From assembly GCF_000373245.1 (NCBI RefSeq), contig NZ_KB890755.1:258788-322787 (forward strand): DNA of 64,000 nt, written 5' to 3'. Shown piece by piece: positions 45,811 to 53,666 of this stretch. The notes under the pieces were generated by a model, which was not told the DNA's origin, made no database searches, and saw only the letters and a program-made list of their open reading frames with translations. The first letter of the stretch is position 1. The number at the start of each line of letters is the position of its first letter. Origin of the DNA: Echinicola pacifica DSM 19836. GTDB taxonomy: Bacteria > Bacteroidota > Bacteroidia > Cytophagales > Cyclobacteriaceae. A program made the translations under genes and the position numbers.

Positions 45811-46983
45811 ATGAAAAAACTAATTACCATTATAGTACTATGTTCTTGGCTTACGCCCCTTCAGGCTATTGCTCAATCCGAGGCTGCCGCCAAGGGCCCA
45901 AAGGAAAAGATGAACATGAAGGTCTTTAAGGATAGCCTTGACGGCAATCTTGACATGAGTGCATTCCTGATCGACTTTCACGGATTCATCCCCGTGCCCC
46001 AGCTCATTACCGAACCTGCCTTGGGAAGCATCGGGATACTTCTTACCCCTATTTTTATCCAGCCTAATAAGCATGCAGCCAAAGGAAAGTACGTGCCACC
46101 AGATATCACAGCAGGATTTGTGGGATATACAGCCAATAAATCCTGGGGATTTGGTGGTCTTCGTATCGCCTCGCTGCCACAATACCATCTAAAATACCGC
46201 GCAGGAGCGGCCCACGGGGATGTCAACATGGACTTCTTCCGGCAGTTCCCTGTTATTGGCGAACAAAAATTTGCCTTCAACTTCCAGATGACAGCGGCCT
46301 TTGCCTCGGTGTTAAGGCAGATTGGAGAAACGGACCTTTATATAGGTCTGGAATATTTATTTCTACATAATAGAGTGCATCCAGAACTGGAGCTCGATCC
46401 CCTACCGGATTTCATCGGTGACCATGACTTCAATAATAACCTCAGCAGTATCGGTCTGGACATAGAATATGATAAGAGGGACAATGTCTTCACTCCGAAT
46501 ACAGGATGGTATATCGTCTCTGATTTCAGGGTGAATGACAACTGGACAGGCAGTGACTATACCTATCAGAATTTCAATACCGCCGTCCTCAAATTTTTTC
46601 AGCCTACCAAAAAATGGGTGAGTGGATTTCGTTTCGAAACCAAAGCGCAATTTGGCAAGGCTCCATTCTATATGAAGCCGTCCATATCCATGCGCGGTGT
46701 ACCGATGTCCAGGTACCAAGGCAATCAAACCTACGTATTAGAGACCGAGCAGAGGTATGATTTTAACCTTCGCTGGAGTGGGGTGCTGTTCACTGGCATA
46801 GCCAAAGCCCCTACTGATGAAGTGAGTTTTGCGGATTCCAAGACCGTATATAACCTGGGTACGGGATTCAGATACCTTCTTGCGAGGAAATTTGGACTAC
46901 GTACCGGCATCGATGTGGCCATGTCCAATGAGGACTGGGGCTGGTATATCGTATTTGGCCATGCATGGAATAATAGAAATTAA
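45811..46983 (+). CDS. Short Omp85/BamA-TamA-like outer membrane barrel without POTRA domains
   Basis: A 390-residue barrel protein. The signal peptide (1-21, ends AIAQ) is followed by a helical acidic section, then ILLTPIFIQPNKHAAKG and beta strands. The element IGLDIEYDKRDNVFTPNTGWY (about 213-233) corresponds to the Omp85 'D-RDN-P--G' motif, and MRGVPMSRYQGNQTYVLETE (about 293-312) to the motif-6 region. It is the second such protein within five kilobases, after 39838-41088, and is followed by a terminator. The protein is too short to hold POTRA domains. It may be a surface antigen, a scaffold or a pore for small hydrolysis products. Confidence 0.8.
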   Translation: MKKLITIIVLCSWLTPLQAIAQSEAAAKGPKEKMNMKVFKDSLDGNLDMSAFLIDFHGFIPVPQLITEPALGSIGILLTPIFIQPNKHAAKGKYVPPDITAGFVGYTANKSWGFGGLRIASLPQYHLKYRAGAAHGDVNMDFFRQFPVIGEQKFAFNFQMTAAFASVLRQIGETDLYIGLEYLFLHNRVHPELELDPLPDFIGDHDFNNNLSSIGLDIEYDKRDNVFTPNTGWYIVSDFRVNDNWTGSDYTYQNFNTAVLKFFQPTKKWVSGFRFETKAQFGKAPFYMKPSISMRGVPMSRYQGNQTYVLETEQRYDFNLRWSGVLFTGIAKAPTDEVSFADSKTVYNLGTGFRYLLARKFGLRTGIDVAMSNEDWGWYIVFGHAWNNRN

Positions 46984-47091
46984 TCAAATTTGCCGCAGGC
47001 AAAACAAAAAAAAAGGATCCCTCAAAAGACCCAAATGGAAAGGACTAATAATAACGATAAGTGCTTTCCCGTCCATAAAAAAATATCACTT

Positions 47092-47134
47092 GTCCAGGAA
47101 GCGAACTCATAGAGGGGCTTCCCGGACTTTTTTT
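47092..47134 (+). terminator. Rho-independent terminator after the second barrel gene
   Basis: GTCC-A-GGAAGC (47092-47102) pairs with GCTTCC-C-GGAC (47117-47127), followed by seven T. A T-run on the reverse strand also exists nine bases beyond the other end, so the convergent EutBC transcript may use it too. Confidence 0.75.
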
Positions 47135-47148
47135 ATTACCAAAACTAA

Positions 47149-49458
47149 CTACGCCCACTTATCAAATAGCTGTTCTAAGATCGTGAGGGTTTCGGTAACT
47201 GCCTTTTCGGGCACTAAGGCGGTATCTGAAATTCCAGAGACGACCTTGGAGCGATTGTGATCTATGGCTCCCTGCTGCGCCCAAATAGCTGCTGTGGCCA
47301 CGGTCAGGTAAGCGGAGAAATTATGATGGCCAGAGCCAGGACGCTCTCCGATGAGATGGATGATGGCCTTGCCCTCTTCTGTATTAGCGCCAAACAGCTG
47401 CTCCCCGCAGGCATATCCAGCCCGCACCCTTCCATGTAAGATCACAATATTATCTGCTGATAGCCGGTACCCCTGCGCTTTGAGACGGGCACTTAAGGTC
47501 TCCAAATACTCGTCAAGGTGTCCTGTATCCATAAGAGCGCGCACATTGAGCCCATCGGAGATAACCAATTGGATTTCTGGCGTCTCCTGTCCCCAGGAGG
47601 CTTTAAGCGCCTGGAGCTGCTGCATGGCACTGGTGCTAAGTTTTTCTCCTGACTCAGGGTGATATACATAATCCTTGCGGTCAGAGGAGCGGGTGATGAT
47701 AGGCACAGCCGCGGGAATGGTGCTAATAAAGCTTGCGGGCATTTCGGTCCATAAGCTTACTTTGGCATCTTCATAGAGCACCTTTACCTGCTCAGCAAGC
47801 TGCTCTTCCATATCCCAATAGTGCTCTCCGAAGCTTTCGGCTATGGGAACACCCCGCTCACGAATCGCAAGAATCTTCCGCTTGCCATCAGCGAGTATTT
47901 CTTCCCGATTTCTGAGGTCGCCTTTTGCAAGGCAATACTGATAATATACCCACACAGGATCTCCGAAATGAACGGTGGGCTGGTTATCCTCCCCGATCAC
48001 CCCTATCCTCTTGAAGAAAGCCCACATCGCATCATTTATCTTATAGCCGAATTTCTCCCGTATCCGCACATGATCATTAAAGGCCGTGGTGAGGTAGCTG
48101 AGCATGGGGTCATTTTTGGTGGGCAAGGCCATCAAATAAGCCGGATTGGCAGGCATCACCTGATCAATGCACCAGTCGAGATCGTGCAGACTGACCTCCA
48201 TATGCAAGGTGGAGCAGATGTCTAGGCCTATGCATAAGCCATGCAGCTTGCCCATCAGCGTATCCTCCAGACAGCATCGCACCAGCTGCTCTCTGGTCCT
48301 AAATACCTCCGGACCGATAAATCCCGCCACATCATTTACATGTACCCACGGCTGCTGCTCAGGAGCCTTCCCCTGAGCAAGCTCCTGCTTCAGAGCTCTT
48401 ACAAAGCCATATTTCCGTGATTCATGCAGTACCATATCAAAACCCTGACCATGACCATTGGTGAAGTCTGCCCCCTGACCCGTCTCCGCATATAAGCCAT
48501 ATTGACCCTTTCGCTTGTCCATATGCTCCATCATCTTCCCGATGCTCACATCAAAGGTTCTATTCGCGTCCACCGTGCCCGCCAGACTTTGAAACCAGAT
48601 GCCAGTGCTTCCTGGCTGCTGCTGCTCCACCGCTGATTGCACATCTATATGGGAAAGCACACAATTGGGCATGGTCTTCTCCAAACCAAAACTAAGAAGA
48701 AGCTCATACAGCGCCGCTTCTATACGTGCTACTGACTCGACCTCGCTGGACACCGGATTGGTACCGAGGACCAGGTCTCCCACTCCATAGGACCAGGCAT
48801 CGAATACCTGCCAAATAATATCCTCTGGATTGTCCGTCGGTGAATTGGGCTGCACTCGTGCACTCAGGTAGCCCTTGCTCCCAATTTGGCTGCCCGGCAG
48901 CGGGTTAAAAATCTTCTGACTCGCGCTAATCAATTCCTCATTGCTCATGATCTTCACTAAGCAGCCGATGACATCACTGCTAAGGCCAGGGAGGATTCTG
49001 CTGATCTCTCCCTCCTCTGCCTCTAATAAGAACTGCTTTAATTCTCCCAAGGTCCAAGCCGCTAATTCTTTATTGAGCTCCTTATCCGTACTCGCCCAAA
49101 CCAACTCATATAATTCATCATGATAAATGAGATGCTGGTCTATATCCCCCAGCAGGGTCTGAGAAAGAAGTAGTCGGGCATGCTCTCGGGAAGGCTCATC
49201 TGCCGCAGCTATTCCAAGGGTAAGGTCGCCTTCTTTGAAGTCATTTGCCGACCCCAATACCTGGCGATAAAGATCTAAATTGAACTCGCCCTTCATTCGC
49301 TTGATATAAGCAAAAAGATCCTCATCCTGTAAGGGTGTATTGATACGCAAGGGAGATAGAGGTGAGGTGGAAGAATGGCCTGCCCAGTCGAAACCACTAA
49401 AAAGTACCATCGATGCTCCCAGCAAGCCTGAATGTTTTATAAACTCTTTTCTTGTCAT
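47149..49458 (-). CDS. Fused ethanolamine ammonia-lyase EutB-EutC with Tat-like leader
   Basis: A 769-residue protein fusing both subunits of the B12-dependent enzyme that splits ethanolamine to acetaldehyde and ammonia. Residues about 45-490 match EutB: the active-site residues known from the E. coli enzyme are retained as Arg201 and Gln203 (SARVQPN), Asn234 (GTNPVSS), Glu325 (ETGQG) and Asp413 (GLDICSTLH). Residues about 605-769 match EutC: VISDGLNVRALMD, GRVRAGYACGEQLF, LIGERPGSGHHNFSAY and SKVVSGISDTA. About 110 residues between replace the usual EutC N-terminal part. The N-terminus, TRKEFIKHSGLLGASM, looks like a Tat leader with RK in place of RR. No eutA or microcompartment genes are near. 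Confidence 0.9.
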   Translation of the reverse strand: MTRKEFIKHSGLLGASMVLFSGFDWAGHSSTSPLSPLRINTPLQDEDLFAYIKRMKGEFNLDLYRQVLGSANDFKEGDLTLGIAAADEPSREHARLLLSQTLLGDIDQHLIYHDELYELVWASTDKELNKELAAWTLGELKQFLLEAEEGEISRILPGLSSDVIGCLVKIMSNEELISASQKIFNPLPGSQIGSKGYLSARVQPNSPTDNPEDIIWQVFDAWSYGVGDLVLGTNPVSSEVESVARIEAALYELLLSFGLEKTMPNCVLSHIDVQSAVEQQQPGSTGIWFQSLAGTVDANRTFDVSIGKMMEHMDKRKGQYGLYAETGQGADFTNGHGQGFDMVLHESRKYGFVRALKQELAQGKAPEQQPWVHVNDVAGFIGPEVFRTREQLVRCCLEDTLMGKLHGLCIGLDICSTLHMEVSLHDLDWCIDQVMPANPAYLMALPTKNDPMLSYLTTAFNDHVRIREKFGYKINDAMWAFFKRIGVIGEDNQPTVHFGDPVWVYYQYCLAKGDLRNREEILADGKRKILAIRERGVPIAESFGEHYWDMEEQLAEQVKVLYEDAKVSLWTEMPASFISTIPAAVPIITRSSDRKDYVYHPESGEKLSTSAMQQLQALKASWGQETPEIQLVISDGLNVRALMDTGHLDEYLETLSARLKAQGYRLSADNIVILHGRVRAGYACGEQLFGANTEEGKAIIHLIGERPGSGHHNFSAYLTVATAAIWAQQGAIDHNRSKVVSGISDTALVPEKAVTETLTILEQLFDKWA

Positions 49459-50299
49459 AGCAAGTAGTATTTGGGTAATTAGATAGTAAAAACAGGATTT
49501 CGGGTCAATCTTAAGATACCAAGACAGGCATAGGTAGCGCGCTGCTGGTCAGGGTCATTTTTCAGCGATAGTAATGTATAAAAGAAATCAACACATTGCA
49601 ATACAGCCATCAATTCAATCACCTATATCTTTCAATTTAGGTGATTATTGATAAATTTTGGTTAAAAATAATAGTAAAATTCTTGATTTACACAATTTTA
49701 AACCCAAAACACATACAAAATACACCTATACACCTTTAGTAAAAGTAATGGATTAAAAGCAGCATGAATCTTTTTCAACTAGACTATTCAAACCTGCTGC
49801 TTTGTTATTTAGCCATTATCAGCGAGTAAAAAACACCAGGTTTTTCTTCACGCTCTCTTTCGAAGGCGAATGCAATTTCTGGCAGTGGCCCACTTCCTAT
49901 TGCATGAAAATGGATGCAAATCATACCGCCGTTTGGCAACTTTCTAATGGGCCGACAAGGCTCAATCGAAACCATATAGATCACCAACAAATACCAGAAA
50001 TCAATATTTAAACTTTTTTAATATAAATTTATAATCATATAATTAAATTTCATTATTTTAGTATATGTTTTAGAGTGGTTTAGCCTTGCTCAGTCCGGTT
50101 TTCCTACAATCGCAGAAGGTGTCCAGGCAATTTACTGATCATTATAAGGCTTTAGCATTTTTGAAATAATGACATAATACTGCTGATAGACCAGGATTAA
50201 CACTACGGGATGGAAAGAACGCATTGATATTCCTGCCTCCATTTCAGGCATTTGCGAATTGCATTTATTATATGTTTAATTTTTAAAATTTCATTCTCA
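49459..50299. other. Long AT-rich intergenic region
   Basis: 841 bases between the divergent EutBC and DUF4136 genes. I see no convincing gene and no recognisable cobalamin riboswitch. One inverted repeat, AATCACCTA (49617-49625) with TAGGTGATT (49638-49646), about 160 bases before the EutBC ATG, may be an operator or leader hairpin. Confidence 0.45.
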
Positions 50300-50932
50300 A
50301 TGAAAATCTCATTTATTGTATCAAGGAGCATCATCCTGCTGGCCATAGGCCTCTGTTTTGCTTGCTTGCCCTCTGGGCCTGATTACGTAAAAGACACTGA
50401 TATCGTCTATACCACTTATGATGAGGACTATGACTTTGACAGCAAAACCACCTATTCCATGCCAGACAAGATCGTAACGGATGTGCAGATCAGCAGAGAG
50501 GGCGACACCACTTATGTTTATATGGATGACAAGTACGCCTCTCCTATTCTAGCTCAGGTCGATAAGAATATGACCGATTATGGCTGGACCAAGGTGACAC
50601 TCGACCAAAACCCGGACATGCTAATGATGCCTGCTGGTATGTCCTCTACCAATTATTACTATAACTGGTGGTATGATTGGTGGTGGGACTTTTATTATCC
50701 CTACTGGTGGGGCTGGTATTATCCACCTTATTACCCGGTAAGCAGCTATACCACAGGATCCATGATCCTAGTGCTCACCGATCCTCAGTCTGCTCAGGAC
50801 AATCCGCTCAATAAGTCTAATACCTCCTGGCTCTCTGTCAGCAATGGAATCCTGACCTACTATAATGATATGGATAGGGTCTATGATGCGATAGATCAGA
50901 GCTTTGAACAATCTCCTTACCTCAAAAAGTAA
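50300..50932 (+). CDS. DUF4136 domain lipoprotein with aromatic-rich segment
   Basis: A 210-residue lipoprotein if the ATG at 50300 is used. I chose this start because it puts MKISFIVSRSIILLAIG directly before a lipobox, LCFAC. The domain begins DIVYTTYDEDYDFDSKTTY and ends with TTGSMILVLTDPQSAQDNPL, a form of the conserved final strand. In the middle, about residues 116-148, tryptophan and tyrosine make up most of a 33-residue segment (NWWYDWWWDFYYPYWW, then GWYYPPYYP), an exaggerated version of the glycine/tryptophan loop in the other DUF4136 protein. It is followed seven bases later by a small barrel gene, mirroring the first DUF4136/barrel pair. Confidence 0.82.
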   Translation: MKISFIVSRSIILLAIGLCFACLPSGPDYVKDTDIVYTTYDEDYDFDSKTTYSMPDKIVTDVQISREGDTTYVYMDDKYASPILAQVDKNMTDYGWTKVTLDQNPDMLMMPAGMSSTNYYYNWWYDWWWDFYYPYWWGWYYPPYYPVSSYTTGSMILVLTDPQSAQDNPLNKSNTSWLSVSNGILTYYNDMDRVYDAIDQSFEQSPYLKK

Positions 50933-50939
50933 ATTTGAC

Positions 50940-51536
50940 ATGAATCAGATAAAGAAAATACTCTTTTTAGTAGGCCTCGCTTTCTGGCTAAACGGCAGTG
51001 CGTCTGGTCAGGATGGATTCACCATTTCCTATCCTGTGGCTTTTGCTACCGGCGATATCGCCGACTATGTGAAACCCGTGAGTTTTAGGGGACTGACCTT
51101 TGATTATCGCTCGAGGATCAATGAAAATATAGCTCTTGGCCTCAGTTCAGGTTGGAATGTATTCTATGAGGAACTTCCTTATGACACCTATACCATCGGC
51201 AACGAATCGATTTCCGGCAAGCAATACCGCTATAACAATCAGATTCCTATATTATTTACGGCAGCCTATTACCTAAAGCCTGACCAAAAATTTAATCCTT
51301 ATGGCAGTTTAGGAATAGGTACTACTTATAGCCGAAGAAATACCGATATGGGTTTATACACGGTCGAGCTCGAAGCCTGGAACTTCACCCTGGCTCCCGA
51401 GGTGGGTGTGCAATCGGAGGTAATTCCCGGGCTGAACACTAGCTTCTCCCTGATATATTATAATGGATTTCAGGCAGGAAACGAACTGGACAAAGCACAA
51501 TCCTACCTGGCGATCAAGATCGGGGTGGAATTATAA
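50940..51536 (+). CDS. Small outer membrane beta-barrel protein
   Basis: A 198-residue protein starting MNQIKKILFLVGLAFWL, with cleavage expected after SASGQ (about residue 23). The upstream in-frame Met at 50904 would overlap the DUF4136 gene and lacks a signal-peptide-like start, so 50940 is preferred. The mature part is made of alternating strands with FRGLTFDYRSRINENIALGL, FNPYGSLGIGTTYSRR and SLIYYNGFQAGNE and ends YLAIKIGVEL, like eight-stranded OmpA/OmpW-type barrels. No specific family is recognised. It probably forms a small outer membrane barrel with its DUF4136 neighbour. Confidence 0.78.
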   Translation: MNQIKKILFLVGLAFWLNGSASGQDGFTISYPVAFATGDIADYVKPVSFRGLTFDYRSRINENIALGLSSGWNVFYEELPYDTYTIGNESISGKQYRYNNQIPILFTAAYYLKPDQKFNPYGSLGIGTTYSRRNTDMGLYTVELEAWNFTLAPEVGVQSEVIPGLNTSFSLIYYNGFQAGNELDKAQSYLAIKIGVEL

Positions 51537-52031
51537 GAAGCTATTCATACAATCAAAGCTACTTTTTCCCCTAGTTTTAGGGATTCTGGATAAGGGTAAA
51601 ACCCTATTTTCTACTTTCTTATCAGGCTGGTATCTCATAGAGGTACCAGCTTTTATACGTTCAAATAAATCCCACTTTGACCTTATCGACGCCGAAAACA
51701 GCAAAGCCCCCCTCTTTCTGGAACAGTATTTCACCGCTTTAGCAGCGGAATAGTTCCGCCTGCATTAGGGGCACAGTAAAGGATCCCTGGCGAGATTAGA
51801 ATTCGATTAGAATTCATTTTATCAGGAACCTTCATCCTTGAAATCCACTTTATTTCAATGAGAATTTATCCCTGATAATACCCCAAAAATAATCCTGAGA
51901 CAAGATAACGAGAAGAAAACCAGTCAGCAAACTGACCTTCAAAACCTTAGCAACAGCTAGCGCTCCTTAAACCATTGCCACTAGGAATTTGGATTTACGA
52001 GCCTTCGGTGGACATCGCCTATAAAAGTACT
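51537..52031. other. Intergenic region upstream of the tripartite exporter
   Basis: 495 bases. The left part has the terminator of the barrel gene and two short weak hairpins; the right part should contain the exporter promoter. No gene is recognised. Confidence 0.45.
51626..51655 (+). terminator. Rho-independent terminator after the small barrel gene
   Basis: GCTGGTATCTC and GAGGTACCAGC form an 11-bp stem (one U-G pair) with a three-base loop, followed by TTTTA. It is 90 bases after the stop codon at 51536. Confidence 0.7.
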
Positions 52032-53660
52032 ATGAAAAAACTCAGCCCTACTAAACGATTATGGAGATTACTAAAGCTATATAAGCCTGAAATAAGGCTG
52101 ATTTATGTATATGCTTTATTTATTGGCTTGGTCAATCTCTCCTTGCCTTTAGGGATCCAGGCCATCATCAATTTCCTGCAAACCGGCGCTGTATCCTCCT
52201 CTTGGCTTATCCTGGTACTGCTCGTTTTGCTGGGAATCACCGTCACAGGGATCCTGCAAGTACTGCAGTTGAGGCTAGTAGAGAACATCCAGCAAGACCT
52301 CTTTGCGCGGTCGGCCTTTGAATTTGCCTTTCGGCTGCCGCAGATTGAGAGCAAGGAGCTCGACAGCATCCATGCTCCGGAGTTGGCCAACCGTTTTTTT
52401 GATACGCTGACGATCCAAAAAGGCCTCCCTAAGCTGCTCATAGACTTCTCCTTATCCACCTTTCAGATCCTATTTGGCATGCTGTTACTGGCTATATATA
52501 GTGTATATTTCCTATTGATTGGGATTGTTCTGGTGCTTGCCCTGCTGCTTTTAGTGCGCCTGACAGGAAAGCAAGGCCTCGAGACGAGCCTCAGAGAGAG
52601 TAAGTACAAATACAATCTAGCTTTTTGGCTGGAAGAAATCGGCAGAGTCCGCAGGACCTTTTTTATGAGCCAGCCGAAATCATTTCATTTGGACAAAAGC
52701 GATGATATCACCTATGATTATGTGACTAGTAGGGAGACCCATTTTAAGGTGCTTATGATGCAATTTAAGTCCTTCATAGGCTTTAAGGTATTCATGGCGG
52801 CGGGGATTTTGGTGATCGGCGGGCTGTTGGTTTTCAATCAGCAGATGAATATCGGGCAGTTTGTGGCCGCCGAGATCGTCATCATCCTTATCATCAACTC
52901 CACCGAAAAACTCCTGCGGGTCTGGGACACGGTATATGATGTGCTCACTGGCCTGGACAAGATCGGTTTTGTCACGGACTTAGAACTTAGTAAGGATACA
53001 GGTGCAGAAACTCTGCAAGCCCAAAAGGTGGACATCACCATTCGAGACTTGGAATTCACCCATATTGGGCACAGCAGCTCAACTTTTGAGGGGCTCAATG
53101 CGCAGATTCCTAGCGGGGCAAAGGTGGTCCTTAGCGGAAAAACCGGCTCCGGCAAGTCCACCTTATTAAAGGTCCTTTCAGGCATCCTGCCACCCAGCTC
53201 GGGAGAAATCCTGCTGAATGGAATTCCAATGAAGGAAATCAGTCAGGCCAGTGTATTTGAAAATATAGGGATGGTATTTGCTGCCAATCAGATTTTTGAG
53301 GGGACTATCAGAGAAAACATTCTGATGGGAAGGGCACTGCCCGAAGCTCAGCTACAGGAAACGCTACAGCGCCTCGGCTTGGCCGATTATATAAGCGATC
53401 AGCCAAAAGGCATACATTCTCTTATGGATAGCGGAGGAAGGCGCACTCCCCGCTGCATCATCCAGAAGATCCATCTGGCCCGTGCCATTGTCCATCAGCC
53501 AAACATCCTGCTGATGGAGGATCCACTCATCAATATCCCCCAAGCGGAAAGAAGATCGATCATCCAGTACCTCACCGCCGAGGACAAGCCCTGGACCCTG
53601 GTCGTCATTTCTGATGAAGAAGACTGGCTGGCCGAAAGTAGTATGACCCTAACTCTCTAA
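52032..53660 (+). CDS. ABC transporter (membrane plus ATPase) of a tripartite exporter, with degenerate ATPase motifs
   Basis: A 542-residue half-transporter (from the ATG at 52032; 51975 is an alternative upstream start). The N-terminal membrane domain has hydrophobic segments around residues 20-310. The ATPase has an intact Walker A (GKTGSGKST, about 368-376). The other motifs are altered: the Q-loop glutamine is Ala (MVFAANQIFEGT), Walker B reads ILLMEDPLINIP where LLLDEPxxxLD is usual, and the switch histidine is Asp (VVISDEEDW). No peptidase C39 domain. With HlyD and TolC partners directly downstream it forms a type I-like export system. ATP hydrolysis may be slow or regulatory. Confidence 0.88.
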   Translation: MKKLSPTKRLWRLLKLYKPEIRLIYVYALFIGLVNLSLPLGIQAIINFLQTGAVSSSWLILVLLVLLGITVTGILQVLQLRLVENIQQDLFARSAFEFAFRLPQIESKELDSIHAPELANRFFDTLTIQKGLPKLLIDFSLSTFQILFGMLLLAIYSVYFLLIGIVLVLALLLLVRLTGKQGLETSLRESKYKYNLAFWLEEIGRVRRTFFMSQPKSFHLDKSDDITYDYVTSRETHFKVLMMQFKSFIGFKVFMAAGILVIGGLLVFNQQMNIGQFVAAEIVIILIINSTEKLLRVWDTVYDVLTGLDKIGFVTDLELSKDTGAETLQAQKVDITIRDLEFTHIGHSSSTFEGLNAQIPSGAKVVLSGKTGSGKSTLLKVLSGILPPSSGEILLNGIPMKEISQASVFENIGMVFAANQIFEGTIRENILMGRALPEAQLQETLQRLGLADYISDQPKGIHSLMDSGGRRTPRCIIQKIHLARAIVHQPNILLMEDPLINIPQAERRSIIQYLTAEDKPWTLVVISDEEDWLAESSMTLTL

Positions 53661-53666
53661 GGAACG

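Noticed and set aside
46989-47003. TTTGCC/GGCAAA hairpin directly after the second barrel gene as terminator
   Set aside because: The stem is only six pairs and is followed by A, not T; the stronger hairpin at 47092-47134 is a better terminator.
49459-49700. A cobalamin riboswitch ahead of the EutBC gene, since the enzyme uses B12
   Set aside because: No B12-box-like stretch or conserved core pattern is seen on the minus strand in the upstream bases.
49802-50011. A 69-residue plus-strand frame in the EutBC/DUF4136 gap
   Set aside because: It has no signal peptide, motif or ribosome-binding site, and its composition is that of random AT-rich DNA.
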